From assembly GCF_023715535.1 (NCBI RefSeq), contig NZ_JAMBOI010000006.1, positions 1-64,000 on the forward strand: a DNA stretch of 64,000 nt. The letters are read 5' to 3'. A program made the position numbers and the translations under genes. This stretch comes from Sporosarcina luteola. GTDB taxonomy: Bacteria > Bacillota > Bacilli > Bacillales_A > Planococcaceae. Positions 35,374 to 44,762 of the stretch are shown here, piece after piece (position 1 is the first letter of the stretch; every line of letters starts with the position of its first letter). Below the pieces are notes generated by a model. The model saw only the letters and a program-made list of their open reading frames with translations, made no database searches and was not told the DNA's origin.

Positions 35374-37179
35374 TCACCTTTCTTCGGCAGCTATTTTTAA
35401 AAATTCTTCTACGTCTTTCACACATAACGCCACACCTTTTGCCCAGAATTCCTCTTTTGTTATATCTTCCCCGAGATGCTTCATCGCAAGATCCTCGACA
35501 GACATGATGGCCGTGTCGCGCAGTAGAGCTATATATTTCTGTTCAAACGATTCCCCTTCTTCAATGGCTTCGGCATAAATGCTCAATGAGAACAGGTATC
35601 CGAATGTATACGGGAAGTTATAGAATGGTGTCCCTGTAATATAAAAGTGCAGCTTCGAAGCCCAGAAGTGCGGATGAACTGTATCAAGAGCTCCTCCATA
35701 TGCTTCTTTTTGCGCTTCTGCCATCAACTCATTCAATCTCGCAGCAGGAACTACTCCATTTTTCCTTTCCTCGTAAAAACGCGTCTCGAACAGGAAGCGT
35801 GCATGGATATTCATGAAGAATGCCACACTGCGCTGAACTTTATCCTCAAGCAATGCAAGTTTCTCCTCTTCCGTTTCCGCCGACTTGACGGAAGCGTCCG
35901 CGACAATCATTTCAGCGAAAGTGGAAGCCGTTTCTGCAACGCCCATTGCGTATTGCCGATTCATATAATGGACTGGTCGCAATGCGTACGAATGGAACGC
36001 ATGACCCAGTTCATGCGCCAACGTTGCCACATTGGACATGGAGCCGCTATACGTCATGAAGATGCGGGATTGTTCTGAAACCGGCATGCCCGTACAGAAT
36101 CCTCCCGGACGTTTATCCGCACGGTCTTCAGCTTCGATCCAGCTATCTTCAAATGCTTTCCTCGAAAATGACTCCAGTTCCGGACCGAATTTGCCGAAGT
36201 GCTCCAAGATGAATTCAGCGCCTTCCTGGAACGGCATTTCCTTCGTGGATGAAGTGACGGGTGCATCTAAATCATACCAATTCATATTTTCATTTCCTAA
36301 TAGTTCGGCTTTCCGCTTCAGATATTCTACAAATGGGGCTTTATTGGCACTGATAGCCCCCCACATTGCGTCGAGCGTCTCTTGGCTCATCCGATTCCGC
36401 ATGAGAGGCTCTTTCAGAACGGACTCCCAGCCGCGCTTCTTATAGACAGCCAAGCGGAATCCAGCAAGGTGGTTCAATGTTGAGGCAAAGAAATCCTCTT
36501 TCGCGCCCCACGCCTCTTCGAGTTTTTCGAACGCTTCCTTGCGTACTGCGACATTTGCATGGGAACTTAAATTATTCGCCTGGCCAACGGAAAGTTTCTT
36601 CTCTTCTCCGTCAACTGTCATTTCAATTGTAATGTCCCCTACAAGCTGATCGTATAATTGACCCCATCCTTGGTAGCCATCGACACTTAACGCAGTGATA
36701 AGGCTTTCTTCCTCCTCGGACAGTTTCATTTGAACTTCTTCGCGCCATTCTTGTAGAATAAAATTGAATTGGACAAGTTGCTCTGTCGCCAACAAGTCTT
36801 TCCAAACATTATCCTCGGTCTTAGCAACAGCTTGTTTGATCTTCAAAATGGCAGTCTGGAATCGCGCTCCCAGCGAGGCAACTTCAGCCTGTAGAAGAAG
36901 CGCTTTTTTATCTTTCGTATTCGCGGCGATGAAACATCCGATGACTGCTCCCGCTTCCCTTAGATTTTTCGAAGTGTTTTTGATTTCATCAATTACATGA
37001 AGAATTTGATCCGCATTTTCCACAGTTGTAGGTGTTCGTGTGGCAGCTGCAAGGTTTTCCAGTTCACTAATCTGATTTTTCACTTCATCTAGGTGAGTAC
37101 GAAGCTCCTCCGAACCGCTGCCGCCCTTGAAAAATACTTCTAAATCCCAAACTTGTGAATATGTTTTTGTCGTAGTCAA
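35374..37179 (-). CDS. pepF: Oligoendopeptidase F (M3B)
   Basis: A 601-residue cytoplasmic zinc endopeptidase for oligopeptides. The zinc site HELGH lies in TLAHELGHAFHS near residue 390, followed about 28 residues on by the glutamate helix (VAETASTFAEMIV). Full family length. It heads the pepF-acetyltransferase pair. Confidence 0.95.
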   Translation of the reverse strand: MTTTKTYSQVWDLEVFFKGGSGSEELRTHLDEVKNQISELENLAAATRTPTTVENADQILHVIDEIKNTSKNLREAGAVIGCFIAANTKDKKALLLQAEVASLGARFQTAILKIKQAVAKTEDNVWKDLLATEQLVQFNFILQEWREEVQMKLSEEEESLITALSVDGYQGWGQLYDQLVGDITIEMTVDGEEKKLSVGQANNLSSHANVAVRKEAFEKLEEAWGAKEDFFASTLNHLAGFRLAVYKKRGWESVLKEPLMRNRMSQETLDAMWGAISANKAPFVEYLKRKAELLGNENMNWYDLDAPVTSSTKEMPFQEGAEFILEHFGKFGPELESFSRKAFEDSWIEAEDRADKRPGGFCTGMPVSEQSRIFMTYSGSMSNVATLAHELGHAFHSYALRPVHYMNRQYAMGVAETASTFAEMIVADASVKSAETEEEKLALLEDKVQRSVAFFMNIHARFLFETRFYEERKNGVVPAARLNELMAEAQKEAYGGALDTVHPHFWASKLHFYITGTPFYNFPYTFGYLFSLSIYAEAIEEGESFEQKYIALLRDTAIMSVEDLAMKHLGEDITKEEFWAKGVALCVKDVEEFLKIAAEER

Positions 37180-37227
37180 TGAAAGTCCCCCTAATCATTC
37201 GGAAAATTGTAATTAAAACATATTTTT

Positions 37228-37252
37228 ATTATACCATGAATCTTCGAGATTC
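37228..37252 (-). promoter_or_regulatory. pepF promoter with palindromic candidate operator
   Basis: On the minus strand, an extended -10 TGGTATAAT (TATAAT at 37228-37233) is preceded in the spacer by a perfect inverted repeat GAATCT-CGA-AGATTC (37238-37252). The -35 is poor. The palindrome's position suggests a regulator site; which protein binds is unknown. Confidence 0.45.
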
Positions 37253-37339
37253 GAAATAATGGATTTGTGACGGAAACTTCATACTTTCCTTCGCACAGTT
37301 CCCTATTCCTATGTATACTGTTCAGAGGGAGGATGTACT

Positions 37340-38068
37340 ATGTCAAGAATACTTCTAATGACCCTGTCACTATGCACAGTCATACTATTAAATATAACCG
37401 CAAGCTTCTACTCATTGAATGGAAACACAACAGGCGAAATCACAAGTCGGCTTCCGTTGTTATTCTTACCGGCAAACTATGTATTGATCATCTGTTGGTT
37501 GCTCTATATCATGATCTTTTTCTGGATTTTCAATTTCAAAAAGACTTTCCACAAGATGAGCTCCGCACATCGAAACCGCGTCACTTTCCTTTTCGTAGTA
37601 AGTTGCCTTTTGCATATTGCTTGGATTTCCCTTTGGCACTTCGGATTTTTCACTGGAACGGTCATTACGAAAATAGTTTTGCTTATTGTGCTGCTCACTC
37701 TATATGTTACTTTCCCAAAAATGGATAATCGAATGCTAGGCAGAGTGCCATTCAGTCTGCTAACTGGATGGATCTTCATTACAACTGTCTCGAATATCAG
37801 TTATTTTCTAATGATCCATGGTTGGACTGGGTTCGGGTTAAGTGATCCTTTATGGGCCGTTATCTTTTTAACGATTTCCACGGCGTTTGCTTTACATTTT
37901 ATGTACCACTACAAGGATTATGTGATGAATCTTGTATTTGTTTGGGCGTTTATCGGGATTGCCGTCAAGAATGGTACGGAGGAGCTGTTCATATCCGCAG
38001 CAGCCATCTTTTTATCCGCCGTCATCATCGCATGCATCTTCCTGTTTTCAAGCAGACGTACGCATTAA
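37340..38068 (+). CDS. Seven-helix membrane protein, distant TspO/tryptophan-rich sensory protein relative
   Basis: A 242-residue protein with about seven membrane helices. The segment RVPFSLLTGWIFITTVSNISYFL resembles the PFSLYLGW-type motif of the large tryptophan-rich sensory (TspO/MBR) group, and LPANYVLIICWLLYIMI its opening helix. Tryptophan content is modest, so the kinship is distant. Ligand and role are unknown. It is divergent from pepF. Confidence 0.65.
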   Translation: MSRILLMTLSLCTVILLNITASFYSLNGNTTGEITSRLPLLFLPANYVLIICWLLYIMIFFWIFNFKKTFHKMSSAHRNRVTFLFVVSCLLHIAWISLWHFGFFTGTVITKIVLLIVLLTLYVTFPKMDNRMLGRVPFSLLTGWIFITTVSNISYFLMIHGWTGFGLSDPLWAVIFLTISTAFALHFMYHYKDYVMNLVFVWAFIGIAVKNGTEELFISAAAIFLSAVIIACIFLFSSRRTH

Positions 38069-38108
38069 AAAATAGCAGGAGCATGATGACACATGCCCCT
38101 GCTATTTT
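38069..38108. terminator. Bidirectional terminator between the TspO-like gene and thiT
   Basis: A 15-bp stem (38071-38085 with 38092-38106, one mismatch), with an A-run before and a T-run after. Confidence 0.85.
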
Positions 38109-38665
38109 TATGTTCTTTGAATAAGTCTAGGCGCGGATGTGAAAAGAACAACCGCTACGATTGCACACAATATGATGGATGGAATCATATAGGATCCATT
38201 GTATACCAAGGAGTACAACCAAGCCGGCTGGTCTCCGGCATATTCAGCGAAAAACACCATACCGCCAATAAAGTGGGCCAAGTACCGAAGAAGGCCGCCC
38301 AACACCGTCCCGACAATTATTGATGCAGCCATCGAGCCTTTGCGTCCAGCCGCTTTGCTATTAATAAGCCATCTGAGTGTGGACGCCGCCAATCCAACAA
38401 CCGTGTATGCGACAAAATAATCTAAAGCGCCTTGCACGGGGTGGATGATATAGCCCCCTATCACAGCTTGCAGGAGACCCGATATCAATCCGGTCAATAA
38501 ACCGCCAGAAACTCCCCATCGATATGCCATCAAGATGATCGGCAACATTGATAAGGTGACGGACCCGCCTTGAGGCATTTTAAATAGCGTCAAGTTATCC
38601 AATACAAACGATAAAGCTCCTAGAATGGCAACCTCCAACATTAATTGAAGTCTTTTGCGATCCAA
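38108..38665 (-). CDS. thiT: ECF thiamine transporter S component ThiT
   Basis: A 185-residue integral membrane thiamine-binding subunit that shares the ECF energizing module encoded elsewhere. It has six predicted helices. Characteristic features are LEVAILGALSFVLDNL, the GGSVTLSMLPIILMAYRWG loop and the conserved aromatic LDYFVAY segment. A TTG start at 38665 lies 8 nt after AAGGGGG. Control by the TPP riboswitch upstream confirms the vitamin B1 role. Confidence 0.93.
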   Translation of the reverse strand: MDRKRLQLMLEVAILGALSFVLDNLTLFKMPQGGSVTLSMLPIILMAYRWGVSGGLLTGLISGLLQAVIGGYIIHPVQGALDYFVAYTVVGLAASTLRWLINSKAAGRKGSMAASIIVGTVLGGLLRYLAHFIGGMVFFAEYAGDQPAWLYSLVYNGSYMIPSIILCAIVAVVLFTSAPRLIQRT

Positions 38666-38811
38666 TTGTAATTCCCCCTTTTTTTAGTCGAAGGGATACG
38701 GAATGAAAAAATCGGTTTGTCTGCCTTGACAAGGCATCACTACTAGCCTGCACGTTTGAATTATGCCGAACATGGCTACGGTTAGTAAACAGCTTCAAAA
38801 ATTTTTTGCAA

Positions 38812-38848
38812 CAAAAAAACGACCTCCCGGATAGAACCGAGACATCGA
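38812..38848 (-). terminator. Riboswitch-controlled terminator before thiT
   Basis: On the minus strand, TCTCGG pairs (with one G-U) with CCGGGA around a 6-nt loop, followed by GGTCG and seven T. It lies 15 nt beyond the TPP aptamer, as expected for TPP-dependent attenuation. Confidence 0.65.
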
Positions 38849-38862
38849 TCATTGTCAGTTTC

Positions 38863-38950
38863 CATCCACATCCCTACGCAAGCATGAACTTACAGGTTCG
38901 AAGGGTCAGGACGAATGTCCAATCTCAGCCGTTAGGCACCCCTTGTGGTC
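38863..38950 (-). promoter_or_regulatory. TPP (thi-box) riboswitch controlling thiT
   Basis: Minus-strand hallmarks in order: AAGGGGTGCC, GGCTGAGAT, ACCCTTCGAACCTG, and a final GCGTAGGGATG-type P1/P4 closing strand. This is the TPP aptamer with a variable P3 arm. Confidence 0.95.
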
Positions 38951-39045
38951 ATGTAATTCAATTGTCGTATCCATTGTATATGTTACAGTACTTATAAGCA
39001 AGATGAATTGTAAACTACTTATTAGAAATTGAGGGAGGTAAGCCC

Positions 39046-39387
39046 ATGACCAATAATAAACTATTATCAGCTCTCTGTTATTTCAGCATCTTCTTTTCAC
39101 CGCTTCTGCTGCCTGCAATCGTCTTTTTTGTCACTGATGACCATGATGTGAAAGGGCATGCGAAACGTTCGCTAATCTCGCACCTTATACCAGTTGTGCT
39201 TCTCATTGCCGGCTTCGTCCTGTTTACGTTTTCGATGATTTCCTACGAATCGAGAATGCACACAATGTTGACGGGGCAATTCGACTTTTGGGGACTGGCC
39301 CCTTTCCTGTTCATGCTCATCTATGGACTGCTGTTTTTAATCGTCGTCATCTGGAATGTCTACCACGGCGTTAAAGTATTGAAATGA
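39046..39387 (+). CDS. DUF4870-like small membrane protein
   Basis: A 113-residue protein with three predicted helices. The FFVTDDHDVKGHAKRSLISHLIP segment is the charged loop typical of DUF4870 (Tic20-like) proteins. GGGAGG precedes the ATG. The function is unknown. Confidence 0.75.
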   Translation: MTNNKLLSALCYFSIFFSPLLLPAIVFFVTDDHDVKGHAKRSLISHLIPVVLLIAGFVLFTFSMISYESRMHTMLTGQFDFWGLAPFLFMLIYGLLFLIVVIWNVYHGVKVLK

Positions 39388-39746
39388 TAGGGATGAAAGG
39401 AATATGAGCTAAATCAATGTGGATGGATTGTCAATGCTCTAGCCTGCTACAAATACCATTGCTTTCCGTTCCGATCGGACGCTTTCCGCGGGCACGGCTT
39501 CAGCCTCCTCACTACGCTTCACTTCGTTGCGGGGTCTTCAGCTCGCGCTGTTCCCGCTGGAGTCGCCGATCTCCACTCCAATCAATTGGAGTATCCTTAA
39601 ATTTTCAGCTGCAAGGCAACAGTAAAGACATGAAAAGGTAATTCTTATTGCAGGCTCTGTTAAGAATCATTATTGATTAATATTGAAAAAGGACATATTT
39701 AGGGTCAATTTTTATTCGAACGCGACCGTGCGTTAAATATTTCAGG
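39388..39746. repeat. Gene-free gap holding a GC-rich interspersed repeat (39461-39590)
   Basis: Bases 39461-39590 contain the GCTTTCCGCGGGC...CAGCCTCCTC...GGGGTCTTCAGCTC...CCACTCCAATCAA blocks that I know as a widely scattered intergenic repeat in Bacillales genomes. The rest of the gap is AT-rich and shows no gene. Short open frames within the repeat are not credible. Confidence 0.65.
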
Positions 39747-40082
39747 TTAATACTTTATAGTAATAGCCAATGTTCCCCATTGTTTTTCCTGTTCTGGAGT
39801 ATATATTTCATAGGTTCCTTCTACCATATCTCTCATTGACCAACCTTCACAATCAAAATCTCGAAACGGAATATCTTCATACATTTGTTCAAATGTATCG
39901 TATTTTCTTAAATCCGTAACTTGTACCTTCAATGTTTCATTTCCTTCAGGCACCTTTATAAATTCGATACTATCACCAACTTTAATTCCCCTTCGCCTCT
40001 CATCGTTTAAACGGACCTCTACCGTCTTTTTCCCTTCTCTAATTGCATTAAAATACTCTCCGTACAATCCCATTTTATGCAC
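39747..40082 (-). CDS. ASCH-domain protein
   Basis: A 111-residue PUA-like ASCH domain: HKMGLYGEYFNAIREGKKTVEVRL at the N-terminus (the GKKTVEVRL signature) and VGDSIEFIKVPEG. It is likely an RNA- or nucleotide-related binder or hydrolase. A GTG start at 40082 with AGGGGTG 9 nt upstream gives the family's usual N-terminus. Codon use is more AT-rich than neighbouring genes, suggesting a later arrival. Confidence 0.75.
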   Translation of the reverse strand: MHKMGLYGEYFNAIREGKKTVEVRLNDERRRGIKVGDSIEFIKVPEGNETLKVQVTDLRKYDTFEQMYEDIPFRDFDCEGWSMRDMVEGTYEIYTPEQEKQWGTLAITIKY

Positions 40083-40282
40083 TCTTTTATTCACCCCTAT
40101 TTTGCACTTCAATTAATAACCTAATCCATTAACCGCATTTTGTATTTCGCTGTCTATTTCACTATTGAGATCCATTTCATACACATAAAAAAGAACCTAT
40201 AGTTGAACAAGAAAAAAGAGCCACGGAAGAAGCCCACCAGTCTTCTTGTAAAGCAGCGGTTGTTAATGCAATAACTTTTTAA

Positions 40283-40477
40283 TCAGGAGCTAATGAAATA
40301 GGCTAGTATTGGAAGTAAGATTATTATAAATACACTTTGGATAAATGTAACAGTGATATCTTTCTTCCAACTATTATTTAAACGGAAAGCCATTCTTTGA
40401 AATAAAAGTAAAACTATCCACAAACATAATAAAGCAACAATAATCGAACTAAAATTACTGTAAAAGTCATTGTACAA
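40283..40477 (-). CDS. Small two-helix membrane protein, unrecognised
   Basis: A 64-residue frame starting at TTG 5 nt after GGGGGTGG. It has two hydrophobic segments (FSSIIVALLCLWIVLLLFQ and FIQSVFIIILLPILAYF) and a basic loop. It lies in an AT-rich, gene-poor stretch. It may be genuine or a chance frame; I do not recognise it. Confidence 0.4.
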   Translation of the reverse strand: MYNDFYSNFSSIIVALLCLWIVLLLFQRMAFRLNNSWKKDITVTFIQSVFIIILLPILAYFISS

Positions 40478-41583
<1,106 letters not shown>

Positions 41584-41584
41584 G

Positions 41585-41635
41585 AAAAGGGGCTGTCCAG
41601 AAAGTCGATGGATTGACTTTCTGGCAGCCCCTTTT
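41585..41635 (+). terminator. map terminator (first of two near-identical hairpins)
   Basis: GGGGCTGTCCAGAAAGTC pairs with GACTTTCTGGCAGCCCC, followed by TTTT. The arm sequence is repeated in the hairpin at 41756-41801. Confidence 0.85.
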
Positions 41636-41651
41636 GCATGGGGTTGAACTA

Positions 41652-41751
41652 TATGCTCACTTGATGAGGTTTATGATCACTTACCTGGATTTATGATCAC
41701 TCGCCAAGTTTTATGATCACTTATCCGGGCTAATAATCACTCCCACAGACG
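41652..41751. repeat. Array A: five 20-bp periodic repeats
   Basis: The core TATGATCACTT (variants TATGCTCACTT, TATGATCACTC, AATAATCACTC) begins at 41652, 41672, 41692, 41712 and 41732, exactly 20 bp apart. The other 9 bp of each unit vary. The array lies between two convergent genes, framed by two homologous terminator hairpins. Confidence 0.85.
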
Positions 41752-41755
41752 AAAT

Positions 41756-41801
41756 AGGGCTGTCCAGAAAGTCAGTAAAAACAAACTTTCTGGACAGCCC
41801 T
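41756..41801. terminator. Helicase-gene terminator (second hairpin)
   Basis: A perfect 17-bp stem AGGGCTGTCCAGAAAGT / ACTTTCTGGACAGCCCT, 12-nt loop. The T-tract on the minus strand is short, so it may depend on stem strength. It follows the DEAD-box helicase gene. Confidence 0.75.
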
Positions 41802-41805
41802 TGCC

Positions 41806-42966
41806 TTATTTCTTCTTCGGTTTATTTACTTCTTTCTGACTGCCTACCGTCTTCGAATTCCCTTCGGTCAACTTCCCTTTATACCAGACCTTTTGGACAG
41901 GCTTGAATCCTTTTGAAAGCTTCCTGTACGTCCGTTCTTCAGGATATGAAAGCAATGTAAGCACTTCCCCGTCCTCTCCTGCACGTCCTGTCCGTCCTGA
42001 ACGATGCAGGTATTGTTCCACCGTATGAGGGACATCGACGTGGATGACATGGGTCAGTCCTTGTATATCCAATCCTCTGGCAGCTAGATCGGTTGCTATT
42101 AAAATCCGGATTTCACCTTTCCGGAAGTTTTCCAATGTGTCCTGCCTTTCGAATTTCGTCATTGAAGAGTAGAGGACCGCAACCGGTGCTTCATTATATT
42201 GCAGCTTCATTTCCTTCATTCGAAGCTGATCTACATTATTCATAAAAGCAAGCGCCCTTATTGAGGGCAAGTGTGCTAGACCCCGAAGAAGGTTTGTTTT
42301 ATCCCGGGCTTCCGTCTTCACAAATGAATGGACCACTTTGCCTGACAACGGCATATCTTCGACAGAGACATGCAAACGGATTGGATCATTCATCAATTTT
42401 TTCGCGACGAGTTCAATTTCGTCCGTGATTGTGGCGGAAACGACAGCAACTTGACGTTCCGGATTCGCTGCTTCAATCAAATCCTTCACGATGACACGGT
42501 GATCCCGTGCTAATAGCTGATCGCCTTCATCCAGCACGATGTAACGGATGTCATGCATTTTCAAACGCTTCGCTTTTACAAGCTCGACGAGACGTCCCGG
42601 AGTTCCGACAACGATCGTCGGCTTCTTTTTCAAACGTTCGATCTGCCGTTGCATGTTCGCCCCGCCGATCAGTTGGGTAACGGTAATATCCGTACCTTCC
42701 ACCCATTCGCGGATGACATTGACGATCTGCATCGACAACTCCTGGGAAGGTGCCATGATCAACGCTTGTGTCTGCATCTTCTTCCCGTCCACCTGTTGGA
42801 GGATAGGCAAGACATACGCAAGCGTCTTCCCGGTTCCGGTCGGTGATTCCGCGACGACATCCCGGCCATTCAATAATTCCGGGATCATTTGCGATTGGAT
42901 CGGTGTTTCCCTTTCAAACTTCCACTTATTCTTAATAGTATCGTCCATTTTTTCCAAGAAGGACAT
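41806..42966 (-). CDS. DEAD-box family RNA helicase with DEGD motif
   Basis: A 386-residue two-RecA-domain ATP-dependent RNA helicase: Q-motif PIQSQMIP, motif I SPTGTGKT, Ib TPGRL, motif II VLDEGDQ (DEGD in place of DEAD), III SAT, V LAARGLDI, VI HRSGRTGR, and a short basic tail (KPKKK). The size is like the short cold-related helicases such as YfmL. The ATG at 42966 lies 6 nt after AGGG; the one at 42972 abuts it. Confidence 0.9.
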   Translation of the reverse strand: MSFLEKMDDTIKNKWKFERETPIQSQMIPELLNGRDVVAESPTGTGKTLAYVLPILQQVDGKKMQTQALIMAPSQELSMQIVNVIREWVEGTDITVTQLIGGANMQRQIERLKKKPTIVVGTPGRLVELVKAKRLKMHDIRYIVLDEGDQLLARDHRVIVKDLIEAANPERQVAVVSATITDEIELVAKKLMNDPIRLHVSVEDMPLSGKVVHSFVKTEARDKTNLLRGLAHLPSIRALAFMNNVDQLRMKEMKLQYNEAPVAVLYSSMTKFERQDTLENFRKGEIRILIATDLAARGLDIQGLTHVIHVDVPHTVEQYLHRSGRTGRAGEDGEVLTLLSYPEERTYRKLSKGFKPVQKVWYKGKLTEGNSKTVGSQKEVNKPKKK

Positions 42967-43027
42967 TCTCATCCCTGCTTTCCCTATTCCTTATCTTATA
43001 ATGGACCGAATTCGAGTTTCTTTCAAG

Positions 43028-44476
43028 TCAGGGCTTTCTCCTTGCACGCGCAGACTGTTCAAATGCGTATGCATAGCCAATCAGATCCGGTTCGGAAAAC
43101 GCCTTGCCGCATAGCGTAATGCAAAAAGGTTCGCCTTCTTTAGTGAAGGACGATGGGACCGTAACAGCCGGATACCCTGCCGCTGCACTGAAACTGCAAC
43201 CATGATCCTGCGGGAACACGAGAACATCGATATTATGCTCGTCGAAAGCCCTATCAAGAGCCAGTTCCCCCGCCAAATGACGGTTTCGCAACAATGCTTC
43301 AATATACTCCGGCTCGGTCAAAGTTCCACTCGTCCGGTCCACTTTTTCAAGCATCACTTGACCGAACTTCAACGTCTCTTCCGGATGTTCCTTATTGAAT
43401 TGGATAATATCGGATAACGTACGAATCGGATTTGTCGGTGACGTTTTACCAAGATACCCATTCAATGCAGCTTTGAATTCATACAGGAGGACATCGTACC
43501 CCAGATCGTCTTCCATAGTCCCTAGGTCGATATCATCGACTAGTTCTGCTCCTAATGATTCGAGTCGTCGGAGAGCTTCTTCGAACTTCTCTTTCCTCTC
43601 CGCCGAAATCTCACGGACGAAAATCGATCGGGCAATTCCAATTCTTTTCCCCTTAAGTGCTTCGGTATCGCACAAGGAAAGCCAATCGATTCCATTGAAA
43701 CGTTCAGCTTCCTTCGTCACTGGATCGGCTTCATCGTACCCTACAAGTAAACCGAATGTGATAGCCGCGTCTTCCACAGTCCGCGCCATTGGTCCTGGTG
43801 TATCCTGGGTGAATGAAAGCGGAATGACGCCGCTTCTGCTGATAGATCCAACAGTTGGTTTGATGCCGACGAGCGCGTTTTGCGCTGATGGATTGATGAT
43901 AGATCCACTTGTTTCCGTTCCGATGGAGACTGCTGCCATATTGGCTGCCACAGCAGCTGCTGCGCCGGAGCTCGATCCTCCCACATCAAAAAGGCCATAC
44001 GGATTATTCACTTGCCCACCGCGAGAACTCCATCCATTCCTCATTTTATCCGACATGAAGTTCGCCCATTCTGTCATATTCGTCTTGCCTAAAATGACAG
44101 CGCCCGCTTCCCGGAGTTTCTTCACTAAAAATGCGTCTTCTTCAGCATAATGGTCTTTCATTGCCAATGATCCGCAGCTAGTATGCATGCCGTCTCCAGT
44201 GTCCATATTGTCCTTCAACAGCACAGGGATGCCGTGCAACAGTGAACGTACTACGCCTCTGCGCCGTTCCTCATCAAGCGACCTGGCAATTTGGAGAGCT
44301 TGAGGATTCAGTTCCAATATGGCATTTATATTTAAGTCTTTCTTTGAAATTATATCCATATACATGACGGTCAATTCTTCTGATGTAGTATGACCGGACT
44401 CCATTCTTCCCTGCATTTGCTGGATAGTCGCTTCTTCCAGCCATCCATGCCGCATTTCATCCAATTTCACTTTCAA
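43028..44476 (-). CDS. Amidase signature family enzyme
   Basis: A 482-residue amidase with the Ser-cisSer-Lys triad: Lys in PVLLKDNMDT, and the serines of GGSSSGAAAAVAANM and SIGTETSGSI. There is no GatB or GatC neighbour, and the sequence differs from GatA in its C-terminus (VFPQDHGCSFSAAAGYPAVTVPS), so it is a stand-alone amidase acting on unknown amides or peptides rather than tRNA amidotransferase. Confidence 0.88.
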   Translation of the reverse strand: MKVKLDEMRHGWLEEATIQQMQGRMESGHTTSEELTVMYMDIISKKDLNINAILELNPQALQIARSLDEERRRGVVRSLLHGIPVLLKDNMDTGDGMHTSCGSLAMKDHYAEEDAFLVKKLREAGAVILGKTNMTEWANFMSDKMRNGWSSRGGQVNNPYGLFDVGGSSSGAAAAVAANMAAVSIGTETSGSIINPSAQNALVGIKPTVGSISRSGVIPLSFTQDTPGPMARTVEDAAITFGLLVGYDEADPVTKEAERFNGIDWLSLCDTEALKGKRIGIARSIFVREISAERKEKFEEALRRLESLGAELVDDIDLGTMEDDLGYDVLLYEFKAALNGYLGKTSPTNPIRTLSDIIQFNKEHPEETLKFGQVMLEKVDRTSGTLTEPEYIEALLRNRHLAGELALDRAFDEHNIDVLVFPQDHGCSFSAAAGYPAVTVPSSFTKEGEPFCITLCGKAFSEPDLIGYAYAFEQSARARRKP

Positions 44477-44497
44477 GTAAATCCCCCCAACGTCAGT

Positions 44498-44650
44498 TTA
44501 CTCTGCCTTCATTGTATACTGTTTCATTAACTCATATAAAGATAGTTGATATAATTGTTTTCCATTAATTTTAAAGACGCCTTCCTTGACAAGGCTTTCA
44601 ATTATTTTATCCCTTTTGTTCTCGATCACGGGATTCTCTGGCTTTCTCAT
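44498..44650 (-). CDS. Fur-regulated basic protein FbpA-like small protein
   Basis: A 50-residue protein with the segment NKRDKIIESLVKEGVFKING and KQLYQLSLYELMKQY, the pattern of the FbpA family. In B. subtilis that family includes a small Fur-controlled protein that helps the iron-sparing response. The ATG at 44650 has AGGAGG 10 nt upstream. No Fur box is visible nearby, so iron control here is doubtful. Confidence 0.65.
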   Translation of the reverse strand: MRKPENPVIENKRDKIIESLVKEGVFKINGKQLYQLSLYELMKQYTMKAE

Positions 44651-44730
44651 GGTGTTAATTCCTCCTAAATTGTTAGCTATCATCTATTCCTCTTTCACGG
44701 GAACTGTAAACTATGAAGAAGTAACCAAAA

Positions 44731-44757
44731 AACCCCGATGCGCTAAACGCAACGGGG
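44731..44757 (-). terminator. Terminator of the ATP-grasp ligase gene
   Basis: CCCCGTTGCG pairs with CGCATCGGGG (one mismatch), followed on the minus strand by TTTTTTGG. Confidence 0.8.
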
Positions 44758-44762
44758 AGATT

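Noticed and set aside
39417..39641. Open frame across the GC-rich repeat
   Set aside because: The frame is a by-product of the repeat's composition; no ribosome site, and the sequence is a recognisable non-coding interspersed element.
41652..41751. Array A as a CRISPR array
   Set aside because: Units are only 20 bp with 11-bp cores and 9-bp remainders, far below CRISPR repeat and spacer lengths, and there are no cas genes. The same reasoning rejects arrays B and C.
43395..44150. 251-codon plus-strand frame
   Set aside because: Antisense to the amidase gene, whose catalytic triad motifs are intact.
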